From positions 1 to 5,242 of the forward strand of contig JAILBP010000184.1 of assembly GCA_024680835.1 (NCBI GenBank): DNA of 5,242 bases. Reading direction: 5' to 3'. A program made the translations under genes and the position numbers. A model generated the notes under the pieces. That model searched no databases. It was not told the DNA's origin and saw only the letters and a program-made list of their open reading frames with translations. Below, in pieces: positions 1 through 5,014 of the stretch (its first letter is position 1; the number at the start of each line of letters is the position of its first letter). The stretch comes from RGIG6904 sp024680835. Its GTDB lineage: Bacteria; Bacillota; Clostridia; Lachnospirales; Lachnospiraceae.

Positions 1-222
1 GCTGCCTTAAAGCGCTTAGCGGGACATCTCCATGTTTTTGAGGAGGATACCATAGCTGTAGGTGATGAGGAAAACGACATCACCATGATAAAAGAAGCCG
101 CTTTGGGATGCGCTATGAGAAACGGCCTTGACTCGGTAAAGGCCGTTTCCGATTACGTGACGGAGAATGACAACAATCACAGTGCCATAGCCGAGATCAT
201 TGACAAATATATTCTATTATAA
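1..222 (+). CDS. HAD-IIB (Cof-type) hydrolase, C-terminal fragment
   Basis: The first 73 codons of the window are open in frame 1 and end with TAA at 220-222; the start lies upstream of the window. Seen: a VGDEENDI stretch (fragment residues 20-27), which is HAD motif IV (GDxxND; the acidic residues bind the catalytic Mg2+), followed by a hydrophobic/Gly-rich segment with AMRNG and then SDYVTENDNNHSAIAEII. That order (GDxxNDxxM, then A-M-x-N-G/A, then a D-Y-V-T segment and a closing helix) is the usual C-terminus of Cof-type phosphatases. The motif III lysine would fall just before position 1. Family knowledge: these are cytosolic phosphatases acting on sugar phosphates, nucleotides or flavin phosphates; the substrate cannot be told from this piece. 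The gene ends 161 bp before cysD with no convincing terminator, so some read-through into cysD is possible. The family call is firm; the exact function is unknown. Confidence 0.88.
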   Translation, partial: AALKRLAGHLHVFEEDTIAVGDEENDITMIKEAALGCAMRNGLDSVKAVSDYVTENDNNHSAIAEIIDKYILL

Positions 223-249
223 CCGTTACATATATATCGTAATAACTAA

Positions 250-272
250 AATGTATACATGTGTGATACATT
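250..272. repeat. Inverted repeat with nested palindrome upstream of cysD
   Basis: AATGTAT (250-256) and ATACATT (266-272) are perfect inverted copies separated by 9 nt. The left arm also lies in a perfect 10-bp palindrome, ATGTATACAT (251-260). The element ends only 5 bp before the candidate -35 of the cysD promoter, a good place for an activator site. It could also act as a weak hairpin behind the HAD gene, but no T-run follows, so I do not call a terminator. AT-rich DNA produces such palindromes readily by chance. Confidence 0.35.
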
Positions 273-276
273 GTGT

Positions 277-305
277 TTGCATTTCTGATATGTTTGGGTT
301 AGAAT
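277..305 (+). promoter_or_regulatory. Candidate sigma-A promoter for cysDN
   Basis: TTGCAT at 277-282 and TAGAAT at 300-305 are separated by exactly 17 bp. The -10 hexamer matches the consensus in 5 of 6 positions, the -35 in only 3 of 6. Transcription would start near 312, leaving a leader of roughly 70 nt before the cysD ATG at 384. This is the best pair I could find in 223-383, but its weak -35 makes it tentative; an activator could be required. Confidence 0.4.
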
Positions 306-337
306 GTGGAGAGTGTTGTTACAAGAGATGTGACCAA

Positions 338-359
338 TAGTCTCATATACATGGGACTA
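338..359 (+). promoter_or_regulatory. Small leader hairpin before cysD RBS
   Basis: TAGTCTC (338-344) can pair with GGGACTA (353-359) as a 7-bp stem with one G-U pair and an 8-nt loop. It sits 8 nt before the AAAAGGAG ribosome binding site at 368-375. No T-box, SAM or other known riboswitch consensus was recognised in the short leader. This is a structural observation only. Confidence 0.3.
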
Positions 360-383
360 ATATATACAAAAGGAGACCAGAAT

Positions 384-1283
384 ATGAGTAAGATGACTCA
401 CCTTGATGAGCTTGAAGCCGAAGCTATCTACATTATGCGTGAAGTAGCCGCTGAGTGCGAAAAGCCTGTAATGCTGTATTCCATCGGCAAGGACAGCTCC
501 GTAATGCTGCACCTTGCTTTGAAGGCATTTGCACCGGAAAAGCCGCCGTTCCCGTTTTTACATGTGGATACCACATGGAAATTCCATGAGATGATAGAGT
601 TCAGGGATCACGTTGCCGAAAAATACGGTCTTGAAATGCTGGTATACACCAATGAAGAGGGCAGAGCCGCAGGTATCAACCCCTTCGATCACGGTTCGGC
701 ATATACCGATATCATGAAGACCCAGGCTTTAAAGCAGGCATTGGACAAATATCAGTTTACCGCAGCTTTCGGTGGAGGAAGACGAGACGAGGAAAAATCC
801 AGAGCCAAGGAGAGGATCTTCTCTTTCCGTAACTCTGCTCATGCATGGGATCCCAAGAACCAGAGACCGGAGATGTGGAAGCTTTTCAACACAAAGCTTT
901 TCAAGGGCGAGGAAGTTCGTGTATTCCCGCTTTCCAACTGGACTGAGAAAGATATCTGGATGTATATAAGACGTGAGAATATCGAGATACCGTCTTTGTA
1001 TTTTGCAAAGGAAAGACCTGTCGTTTACCGTGACGGCAACATCATCATGGTTGATGATGACAGGATGAGACTGAATCCGGGTGAGGAGGTTGTCACCAAG
1101 AAGGTTCGTTTCAGAACCTTAGGCTGCTACCCGCTGACAGGTGGTGTTGAGTCCAACGCAGAGACCCTCGACGAGATCATCGAAGAAACACTGTCCGCAG
1201 TATCCAGTGAACGTACAAGCAGAGTTATCGACAATGAGGCTGCCGGTTCCATGGAGCGCCGTAAACGCGAGGGATATTTCTAG
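384..1283 (+). CDS. cysD: Sulfate adenylyltransferase subunit 2 (CysD)
   Basis: 299-residue, apparently complete small subunit of heterodimeric ATP sulfurylase, which with CysN makes adenosine 5'-phosphosulfate (APS) and pyrophosphate from sulfate and ATP in the cytosol. Seen: the PP-loop SIGKDSS at residues 33-39, typical of N-type ATP pyrophosphatases and binding the ATP phosphates; FGGGRRDEEKSRAKER at 129-144, the CysD signature of the PAPS-reductase-like fold; FPLSNWTEKDIW, also typical; and the ending ERRKREGYF that matches the usual CysD terminus. Length agrees with E. coli CysD (about 302). The ATG at 384 was chosen because AAAAGGAG (368-375) lies 8 nt upstream and the protein then begins MSKMTHLDELEAEAI as in homologues. 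An in-frame GTG at 306 would add 26 residues unlike the family, so it is rejected. cysN follows after 140 bp, presumably in the same transcript. No key residue appears missing. Confidence 0.97.
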   Translation: MSKMTHLDELEAEAIYIMREVAAECEKPVMLYSIGKDSSVMLHLALKAFAPEKPPFPFLHVDTTWKFHEMIEFRDHVAEKYGLEMLVYTNEEGRAAGINPFDHGSAYTDIMKTQALKQALDKYQFTAAFGGGRRDEEKSRAKERIFSFRNSAHAWDPKNQRPEMWKLFNTKLFKGEEVRVFPLSNWTEKDIWMYIRRENIEIPSLYFAKERPVVYRDGNIIMVDDDRMRLNPGEEVVTKKVRFRTLGCYPLTGGVESNAETLDEIIEETLSAVSSERTSRVIDNEAAGSMERRKREGYF

Positions 1284-1368
1284 AATTATCCCACGAACAT
1301 TTTGATGATCATGACTATGGAGCAGATACCCGTCTGATCTGTGATACGGTTGAGATTAAGGTATCGGC

Positions 1369-1394
1369 ATCCGACAGGACAGATTAAGTCGGAT
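1369..1394 (+). promoter_or_regulatory. Hairpin A upstream of cysN
   Basis: ATCCGAC (1369-1375) and GTCGGAT (1388-1394) form a perfect 7-bp GC-containing stem with a 12-nt loop. No T-run follows, so it is not an intrinsic terminator. Its last two bases (1393-1394) are also the first two of the next hairpin, so the two full stems cannot form together. Possible roles: an mRNA processing or stability element setting the CysD:CysN ratio, or part of a switch. Function is inferred from position only. Confidence 0.45.
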
Positions 1395-1411
1395 ATTACC
1401 AGCAGTAATAT
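1393..1411 (+). promoter_or_regulatory. Hairpin B abutting the cysN RBS
   Basis: ATATTAC (1393-1399) and GTAATAT (1405-1411) form a perfect 7-bp stem with a 5-nt loop, CAGCA. The stem ends exactly where the AGGAG ribosome binding site (1412-1416) begins, 12 nt before the cysN ATG. The site itself stays unpaired, so the hairpin would present rather than hide it. Being AT-rich it is only moderately stable alone. Confidence 0.45.
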
Positions 1412-1423
1412 AGGAGAGAAAAA

Positions 1424-3055
1424 ATGGAATTATTGAAATTTATCACATGCGGCAGTGTTGATGACGGAAAATCCACACTGATCGGACATATTTTATATGA
1501 TTCTAAGCTTCTGTACGCTGACCAGGAAAAGGCGCTGGAGCTTGATTCAAAGGTAGGAAGCCGTGAGGGCAAGATAGACTATTCGCTTTTGCTGGATGGT
1601 CTCATGGCTGAACGCGAGCAGGGCATCACTATAGATGTGGCTTACAGATATTTTACCACTGATAACAGATCTTTTATCGTGGCTGACACTCCGGGACATG
1701 AGGAATATACCCGTAACATGGCGGTTGGAGCATCCTTCGCCGATCTTGCGGTGATCCTCATAGATGCAAAGCAGGGCGTTCTGATCCAGACCAAGCGTCA
1801 CGCCAGGATCTGTAACCTTATGGGTATCAGATACTTTGTGTTCGCGGTCAATAAGATGGATCTTGTGGATTACAAAAAAGAAAGATTCGAGGAGATCGTC
1901 GCACAGGTCAATGCACTTTCATCGGAGCTCAAACTCGAGAATACCGTTATCATACCGGTATCCGCTACCGAGGGCGACAATGTAACCAAGAGAAGCGATA
2001 ATCTTTCATGGTATGATGGTCCGGTACTGCTGGAATACCTTGAAAATGTTGATATTAAGGGCAAGACTAAAGAGATAGGCTTCTATATGCCCATCCAGCG
2101 TGTCTGCCGTCCCAACCACACCTTCAGAGGTTTCCAGGGACAGGTGGAGACAGGCAGCGTAAAGGTTGGCGACGAGCTGACTGTGCTGCCGGGCGGTGAG
2201 AAAGCCCATGTCAAGAGCCTTCATGTGGCTGACAAGGAGACCGATTCCATCGACAGAGGCTGGCCTGCTACAATTCAGCTCGACAGAGAAGTGGACGTAT
2301 CCAGAGGATCTGTCCTCACCAACGACTCCGATCTTACAGTTTCAAACCGTTTCGTAGCTACACTTCTGTGGATGGATGATGTACGTCTCATAAACGGCAG
2401 AAACTTCTATGTAAAGCTCGGCACCAAGATGATACCGGGTACAGTGACCGAGATCGTACATGCCATTGATGTGAACACAGGTGAGGAGAACCGTGTAACA
2501 GAGCTCAATAAAAACGGTATCGCAGTATGTAAGATAACTCTTGCCGACGGCATTGTGCTGGATCTTTTTGAAAAACACAAGACCATGGGCGAACTGATAC
2601 TCATCGACCGTGTCACCAATATGACCAGCGCCTGCGGAGTTGTGACAGAGATCATGTCCAACGACGACTCTGTGTCCGGCACAAAGCTTGACCGTGAAGC
2701 CCGCTCCAACGAAAAGAACCAGCGTGCAGTCACGATCGCATTCCCCCGTGGTGTCAACGGCATAGACGAAGACTTTATCCGCCGTGTGGAGAGAGAACTC
2801 TTCAACGCCGGAAGACACACCTATACTTATCTTCCGAAGCCGGGCATGGATCCCGTACATGTCATAAGGCATCTGAACCGCGCAGGTATCGTGGTATTGT
2901 ACATGCCTGCTGACAACACCTATACGGGTGCGTTCGCCGAGGACAGAACCTACAAGAGCAACTGGATAGACAGATTTACAGGCACCATCACTGTATCGGA
3001 TGTGGTGGAATATGCATTGAGAGTCACCAGCACCAGCAATTCGGATGCGGAGTGA
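1424..3055 (+). CDS. cysN: Sulfate adenylyltransferase subunit 1 (CysN), extended C-terminus
   Basis: 543-residue GTPase subunit of ATP sulfurylase; GTP hydrolysis drives APS formation by CysD. Seen: an EF-Tu-like G domain with P-loop GSVDDGKS (10-17), switch I QGITID (66-71), DTPGHE (88-93), NKMD (143-146) and the SA of G5 (180-181), then two beta-barrel domains reaching about residue 415 (TSACGVV at 401-407). The start is set by AGGAG at 1412-1416, 7 nt before the ATG; the protein begins almost directly at the G domain, without the roughly 28-residue lead of E. coli CysN. E. coli CysN is 475 residues and CysN-CysC fusions are about 630, so this is intermediate. The tail (about 432-543) resembles a degenerate, shortened APS kinase, described separately. 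Stop TGA is followed 25 bp later by a terminator. It is the second gene of a cysDN unit; no cysH, cysC or transporter is in view. Confidence 0.96.
   Translation: MELLKFITCGSVDDGKSTLIGHILYDSKLLYADQEKALELDSKVGSREGKIDYSLLLDGLMAEREQGITIDVAYRYFTTDNRSFIVADTPGHEEYTRNMAVGASFADLAVILIDAKQGVLIQTKRHARICNLMGIRYFVFAVNKMDLVDYKKERFEEIVAQVNALSSELKLENTVIIPVSATEGDNVTKRSDNLSWYDGPVLLEYLENVDIKGKTKEIGFYMPIQRVCRPNHTFRGFQGQVETGSVKVGDELTVLPGGEKAHVKSLHVADKETDSIDRGWPATIQLDREVDVSRGSVLTNDSDLTVSNRFVATLLWMDDVRLINGRNFYVKLGTKMIPGTVTEIVHAIDVNTGEENRVTELNKNGIAVCKITLADGIVLDLFEKHKTMGELILIDRVTNMTSACGVVTEIMSNDDSVSGTKLDREARSNEKNQRAVTIAFPRGVNGIDEDFIRRVERELFNAGRHTYTYLPKPGMDPVHVIRHLNRAGIVVLYMPADNTYTGAFAEDRTYKSNWIDRFTGTITVSDVVEYALRVTSTSNSDAE
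2717..3052 (+). other. Degenerate APS-kinase-like domain at CysN C-terminus
   Basis: This is a domain within cysN (residues 432-543). Residues 434-474 line up without gaps with the start of CysC-type APS kinases as I recall them: RAVTIAF matches strand 1 (R-x-V-x-x-x-F), VERELFNAGRHTY matches the helix and strand ending L-x-x-x-G-x-x-T-Y. After a deletion of roughly 20 residues, LNRAGIVVLYMPA (484-496) matches the strand written EAGLVVLTAFIS in E. coli. The P-loop GLSGSGKST is replaced by RGVNGIDED (442-450), with Asp448 at the position of the essential Lys; the substrate motif DGDN is replaced by LPKP (470-473). An active kinase is therefore very unlikely. The last 45 residues, including an NWIDRF segment, do not match a motif I know. 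The alignment was made by eye from memory. Confidence 0.72.
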
Positions 3056-3080
3056 GAAACATCATAAGATACTTGATTAT

Positions 3081-3128
3081 GGCACGGAGTCTTATTGCGG
3101 GCTCTGTGCCGTTTTTCTTTGTTTTTGA
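3081..3128 (+). terminator. Intrinsic terminator after cysN
   Basis: GGCACGGAG (3081-3089) pairs with CTCTGTGCC (3102-3110) over 9 bp with one G-U pair, leaving a 12-nt loop. The T-rich tail (TTTTT, CTTT, GTTTTT at 3112-3126) follows one base later. Stem, GC content and tail fit a Rho-independent terminator. It closes the cysDN unit, and its T tail runs straight into the next gene's -35 box. Confidence 0.9.
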
Positions 3129-3153
3129 CAGAAGCGTACAAGGGTGATAAAAT
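3125..3153 (+). promoter_or_regulatory. Strong sigma-A promoter for the spermidine-synthase-like gene
   Basis: TTGACA (3125-3130, 6 of 6) and TAAAAT (3148-3153, 5 of 6) are separated by 17 bp, and TGA directly before the -10 supplies the extended -10 TG (3145-3146). Transcription would start around 3159-3161, giving a leader of about 84 nt before the ATG at 3244. The -35 shares bases with the T tail of the cysN terminator. Confidence 0.82.
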
Positions 3154-3159
3154 GTAACA

Positions 3160-3184
3160 GCTCGAAAAACTTTGATTTTCGAGC
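3160..3184 (+). promoter_or_regulatory. Perfect 9-bp hairpin at predicted transcript 5' end
   Basis: GCTCGAAAA (3160-3168) and TTTTCGAGC (3176-3184) are perfect inverted copies around a 7-nt loop. The predicted transcription start falls at its left edge, so the mRNA would begin with this stem-loop. Such 5'-terminal stems can protect mRNA from decay. As DNA, the dyad sits where a repressor would block the promoter. A looser outer pairing, GTAAC (3154-3158) with GTTAC (3199-3203), is also possible in DNA but lies partly upstream of the start. No terminator-like T-run follows. Confidence 0.6.
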
Positions 3185-3243
3185 CTTAGTCCTGTACAGT
3201 TACGCTGGAATAGCAAAAATTTACATTTCAAAGGTGATCACTA

Positions 3244-4875
3244 ATGAACCCGATATTGAAAAACAAATATTATCTGTATTTTACCGAGTTTTTTGCAGGT
3301 ATGAGCGTTATGGCAGTGGAACTTGGAGCCAGCAGGCTTTTAGCCCCGTATTTCAGCTCATCACAGATCGTGTGGACCATCATCATCGGCACCATCATGA
3401 TAGCCATGGCATTGGGTAATCTCTACGGTGGAAGGGCGGCAGATAAAAACCCGGATCCCGACAAGCTTTATAGCAGGATACTGATAGCCGCCATCTGGAT
3501 CGCAGCCATACCGGTGGTGGGAAAGTACATCATTGCCCTGATCTCGGGACTGTTGATCTTTTCGGTGAACTCAAATTTCCTGGTGATCGCCGGTTTCGCT
3601 TCATGTATGGTGATATTTGTTTTCCCTCTGTTTTTGCTGGGCACAGTAACTCCGTCTCTGGTGAAGTTTACTGTGGACAGCCTTGACGACAGCGGCAGCG
3701 TGGTGGGTAAACTCAATGCGGCCAACACCATAGGCAGCATCATAGGTACCTTTGTGCCTACATTTGTCAGTATTCCCGCAGTGGGAACATCCGTGACATT
3801 CCTGATATTTGCAGGAGTTTTACTGGCTTTATGCCTGATATATTTTGCTTCGGGCATGTCAGTGAAAAAGGGGGACAAAAAGCAGGGCAAAAGCGCTTTA
3901 ATAAAATCGGTGACAGGGATAGTATTGTTTTTAATATGCTGTGTTTTCGGTCACAACAGTTCCTTTGCATTTTGGGAGAATGATCTCACTTACGAGGGAG
4001 AATCGGTATATAATTATCTTCAGGTATACGATACGGATCAAAAGGTTGTGTTATCCACAAACGTACTGTTCGGAACCCAGTCGGTCTATCAGAAGGAAAA
4101 GGGACCTACCGGATATTATTATGATCATGCCATGGCGGCTGTGTACATGGGAAAAACGGAGGAAGACAGAAAGCAAAAGATCCTGATACTGGGCAACGGG
4201 TCCGGAACCTATGCCACACAATGCAACAGATACTTTGAAAACCTTGATATCACCGGCGTAGAGATCGACGGTAAGATAACGGATCTGGCACATGAATATT
4301 TCGATCTGGATGAAGACATTCCGGTGGAAACCTATGACGGCAGGGCATATCTCAATGTTTCAAAGGATAAATACGATGTTATAATGGTGGATGCATATCA
4401 GGACATTACCATTCCTTTCCAGATGTCCAGCGTTGAGTTTTTTAAGCTTGTGGCGGATCATCTGACAGAAAACGGTGTCATGGTGGTAAACCTGAATATG
4501 AGAAGCGATTCCGCAGGCAATATCAACGAGTATCTCTGTGATACCATAGCAAGTGTTTTTCCCTATGTTTATACCTCAGATGTTCAGGGCTGCACCAACA
4601 GAGAGTTATATGCATCCTTTAACGAATTTATGATGGATGAATTCTATGCTTCGCTCTTTGAGGAAAAAGACGAAGATCTCAGGTACATGATGGCGAAGGT
4701 TGAGGGAAATGTCCGTGAGTACGAGGGCGGAGATAATATTTTTACGGATGATAAGGCGGCAGTAGAGCTGTTGGGCATGCAGGTCATAGACGAGCTCATC
4801 AAAGACGAAGTTTCCTATTACAGGGATATTTACGAAAAGCAAGGTCTTCAGGGGCTTGTTGACATGTTTTTCTGA
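3244..4875 (+). CDS. Membrane-bound spermidine-synthase-like protein (fused MFS/SpdSyn family)
   Basis: 543 residues. The N-terminal part (about 1-236) has six to seven hydrophobic segments, roughly 10-33, 41-62, 78-105, 111-140, 154-178, 180-203 and 219-236, with family traits: an early E-x-x-x-S-R (26-31), GNLYGGRAADKNPD (58-71) and GTVTPSLVKF (133-142). The C-terminal part is a Rossmann-type, spermidine-synthase-like domain: ESVYNYLQV (253-261), a GTQSVY segment, the nucleotide-binding LGNGSGTYA (316-324), VEID (339-342, acidic end of strand 2), YDGRAYL (364-370) and MVDAYQDITIPFQMSSVEFF (381-400). Family knowledge: these inner-membrane fusions are widespread but mostly uncharacterised. 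The classical aminopropyltransferase loop with D-P-x-G-P is absent, so polyamine synthesis is doubtful. AAAGGTG (3230-3236) is 7 nt before the ATG. It has its own promoter, and no terminator is visible behind it. Family call firm, reaction unknown. Confidence 0.88.
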   Translation: MNPILKNKYYLYFTEFFAGMSVMAVELGASRLLAPYFSSSQIVWTIIIGTIMIAMALGNLYGGRAADKNPDPDKLYSRILIAAIWIAAIPVVGKYIIALISGLLIFSVNSNFLVIAGFASCMVIFVFPLFLLGTVTPSLVKFTVDSLDDSGSVVGKLNAANTIGSIIGTFVPTFVSIPAVGTSVTFLIFAGVLLALCLIYFASGMSVKKGDKKQGKSALIKSVTGIVLFLICCVFGHNSSFAFWENDLTYEGESVYNYLQVYDTDQKVVLSTNVLFGTQSVYQKEKGPTGYYYDHAMAAVYMGKTEEDRKQKILILGNGSGTYATQCNRYFENLDITGVEIDGKITDLAHEYFDLDEDIPVETYDGRAYLNVSKDKYDVIMVDAYQDITIPFQMSSVEFFKLVADHLTENGVMVVNLNMRSDSAGNINEYLCDTIASVFPYVYTSDVQGCTNRELYASFNEFMMDEFYASLFEEKDEDLRYMMAKVEGNVREYEGGDNIFTDDKAAVELLGMQVIDELIKDEVSYYRDIYEKQGLQGLVDMFF

Positions 4876-4887
4876 TAAAACTATAAT
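4859..4887 (+). promoter_or_regulatory. Perfect-consensus sigma-A promoter for the last gene
   Basis: TTGACA (4859-4864) and TATAAT (4882-4887) both match 6 of 6, with the ideal 17-bp spacer. The -35 lies inside the last codons of the preceding gene (Val-Asp-Met) and the -10 just after its TGA. Transcription would start near 4894, giving a leader of about 120 nt before the ATG at 5015. The direction fits the downstream membrane protein. Confidence 0.85.
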
Positions 4888-4941
4888 GTGAAGATATTAG
4901 AGTTGAATTGTTGAATGAAATTAACTGTTACTGTTCACATT
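4885..4941. repeat. Separated inverted repeat over the -10 and leader
   Basis: AATGTGAA (4885-4892) and TTCACATT (4934-4941) are perfect 8-bp inverted copies, 41 bp apart. The left arm overlaps the last three bases of the -10 and lies mostly upstream of the predicted start, so pairing in the mRNA is unlikely; as DNA the two arms could be paired protein-binding half-sites. Chance remains possible in this AT-rich stretch. Confidence 0.35.
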
Positions 4942-4965
4942 CACTATTAACTACCATTTACTAAA
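4920..4965. repeat. Degenerate short-period repeat tract in leader
   Basis: The stretch contains ATTAACT twice (4920-4926 and 4946-4952) and several loosely related ACT/CAC-plus-TT units with a spacing of about 6-7 bp: AACTGTT, ACTGTT, CACATT, CACTATT, AACTACC, then TTTACT. The copies are imperfect. It lies in the untranslated leader of the last gene and has no coding frame of note. Confidence 0.3.
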
Positions 4966-5000
4966 TCCGGAATATACAACCCGAACAGACTGCCGGCGTG

Positions 5001-5014
5001 AGGTATACATACCT
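5001..5014 (+). promoter_or_regulatory. Inverted repeat covering the RBS of the last gene
   Basis: AGGTAT (5001-5006) and ATACCT (5009-5014) are perfect inverted copies ending directly before the ATG at 5015. In RNA, AGGTA and TACCT could pair with a TACA loop, hiding the only purine-rich ribosome binding sequence (GTGAGG, 4998-5003). The stem is short, so its effect would be modest. Confidence 0.4.

Larger units (their letters stand above)
1284..1423 (+). other. Long cysD-cysN spacer with start-less open frame
   Basis: In many bacteria cysD and cysN abut or overlap; here 140 bp separate them. One frame stays open from 1265 to the TAA at 1385-1387 (about 40 codons). It reads as a D/H-rich peptide containing HEHFDDHDYGAD and DTVEIKVSASDRTD, of reasonably protein-like composition, but has no ATG/GTG start preceded by a ribosome binding site. 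I do not recognise it. It could be a remnant of a lost gene, or chance. The last 55 bp carry two perfect hairpins listed separately. No promoter better than 3 of 6 in the -10 was found here, so cysN probably depends on transcription from upstream. Confidence 0.4.

Noticed and set aside
200..231. TTGACA at 200-205 as the -35 of a cysD promoter.
   Set aside because: No acceptable -10 occurs at 16-18 bp; it lies within the codons of the HAD gene (Ile-Asp-Lys) and is probably chance.
250..290. Inverted repeat 250-272 as a terminator for the HAD gene.
   Set aside because: The stem is AT-rich and the following bases are GTGTTTGCATTT, not a proper T-run.
306..383. GTG at 306 as an upstream start of cysD adding 26 residues.
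   Set aside because: The added residues do not resemble CysD, no ribosome binding site precedes the GTG, and it overlaps the candidate promoter; the ATG at 384 has AAAAGGAG at ideal distance and matches the family N-terminus.
223..383. A riboswitch or T-box controlling cysDN.
   Set aside because: The predicted leader is only about 70 nt, and no T-box sequence, SAM-box core or antiterminator/terminator pair could be found.
2342..2872. Long open frames on the minus strand across cysN (176 and 137 codons).
   Set aside because: They lie wholly within a well-supported conserved gene, overlap each other, have no recognisable protein features and are explained by the codon pattern of cysN.
3144..3419. 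A 91-codon + strand frame starting in the leader of the spermidine-synthase-like gene.
   Set aside because: It starts inside the promoter -10 region, lacks a ribosome binding site and ends in a His-rich out-of-frame reading of the real gene.
1424..4875. CysN and the spermidine-synthase-like protein both being exactly 543 residues.
   Set aside because: The sequences and folds are unrelated; the equal length is coincidence.
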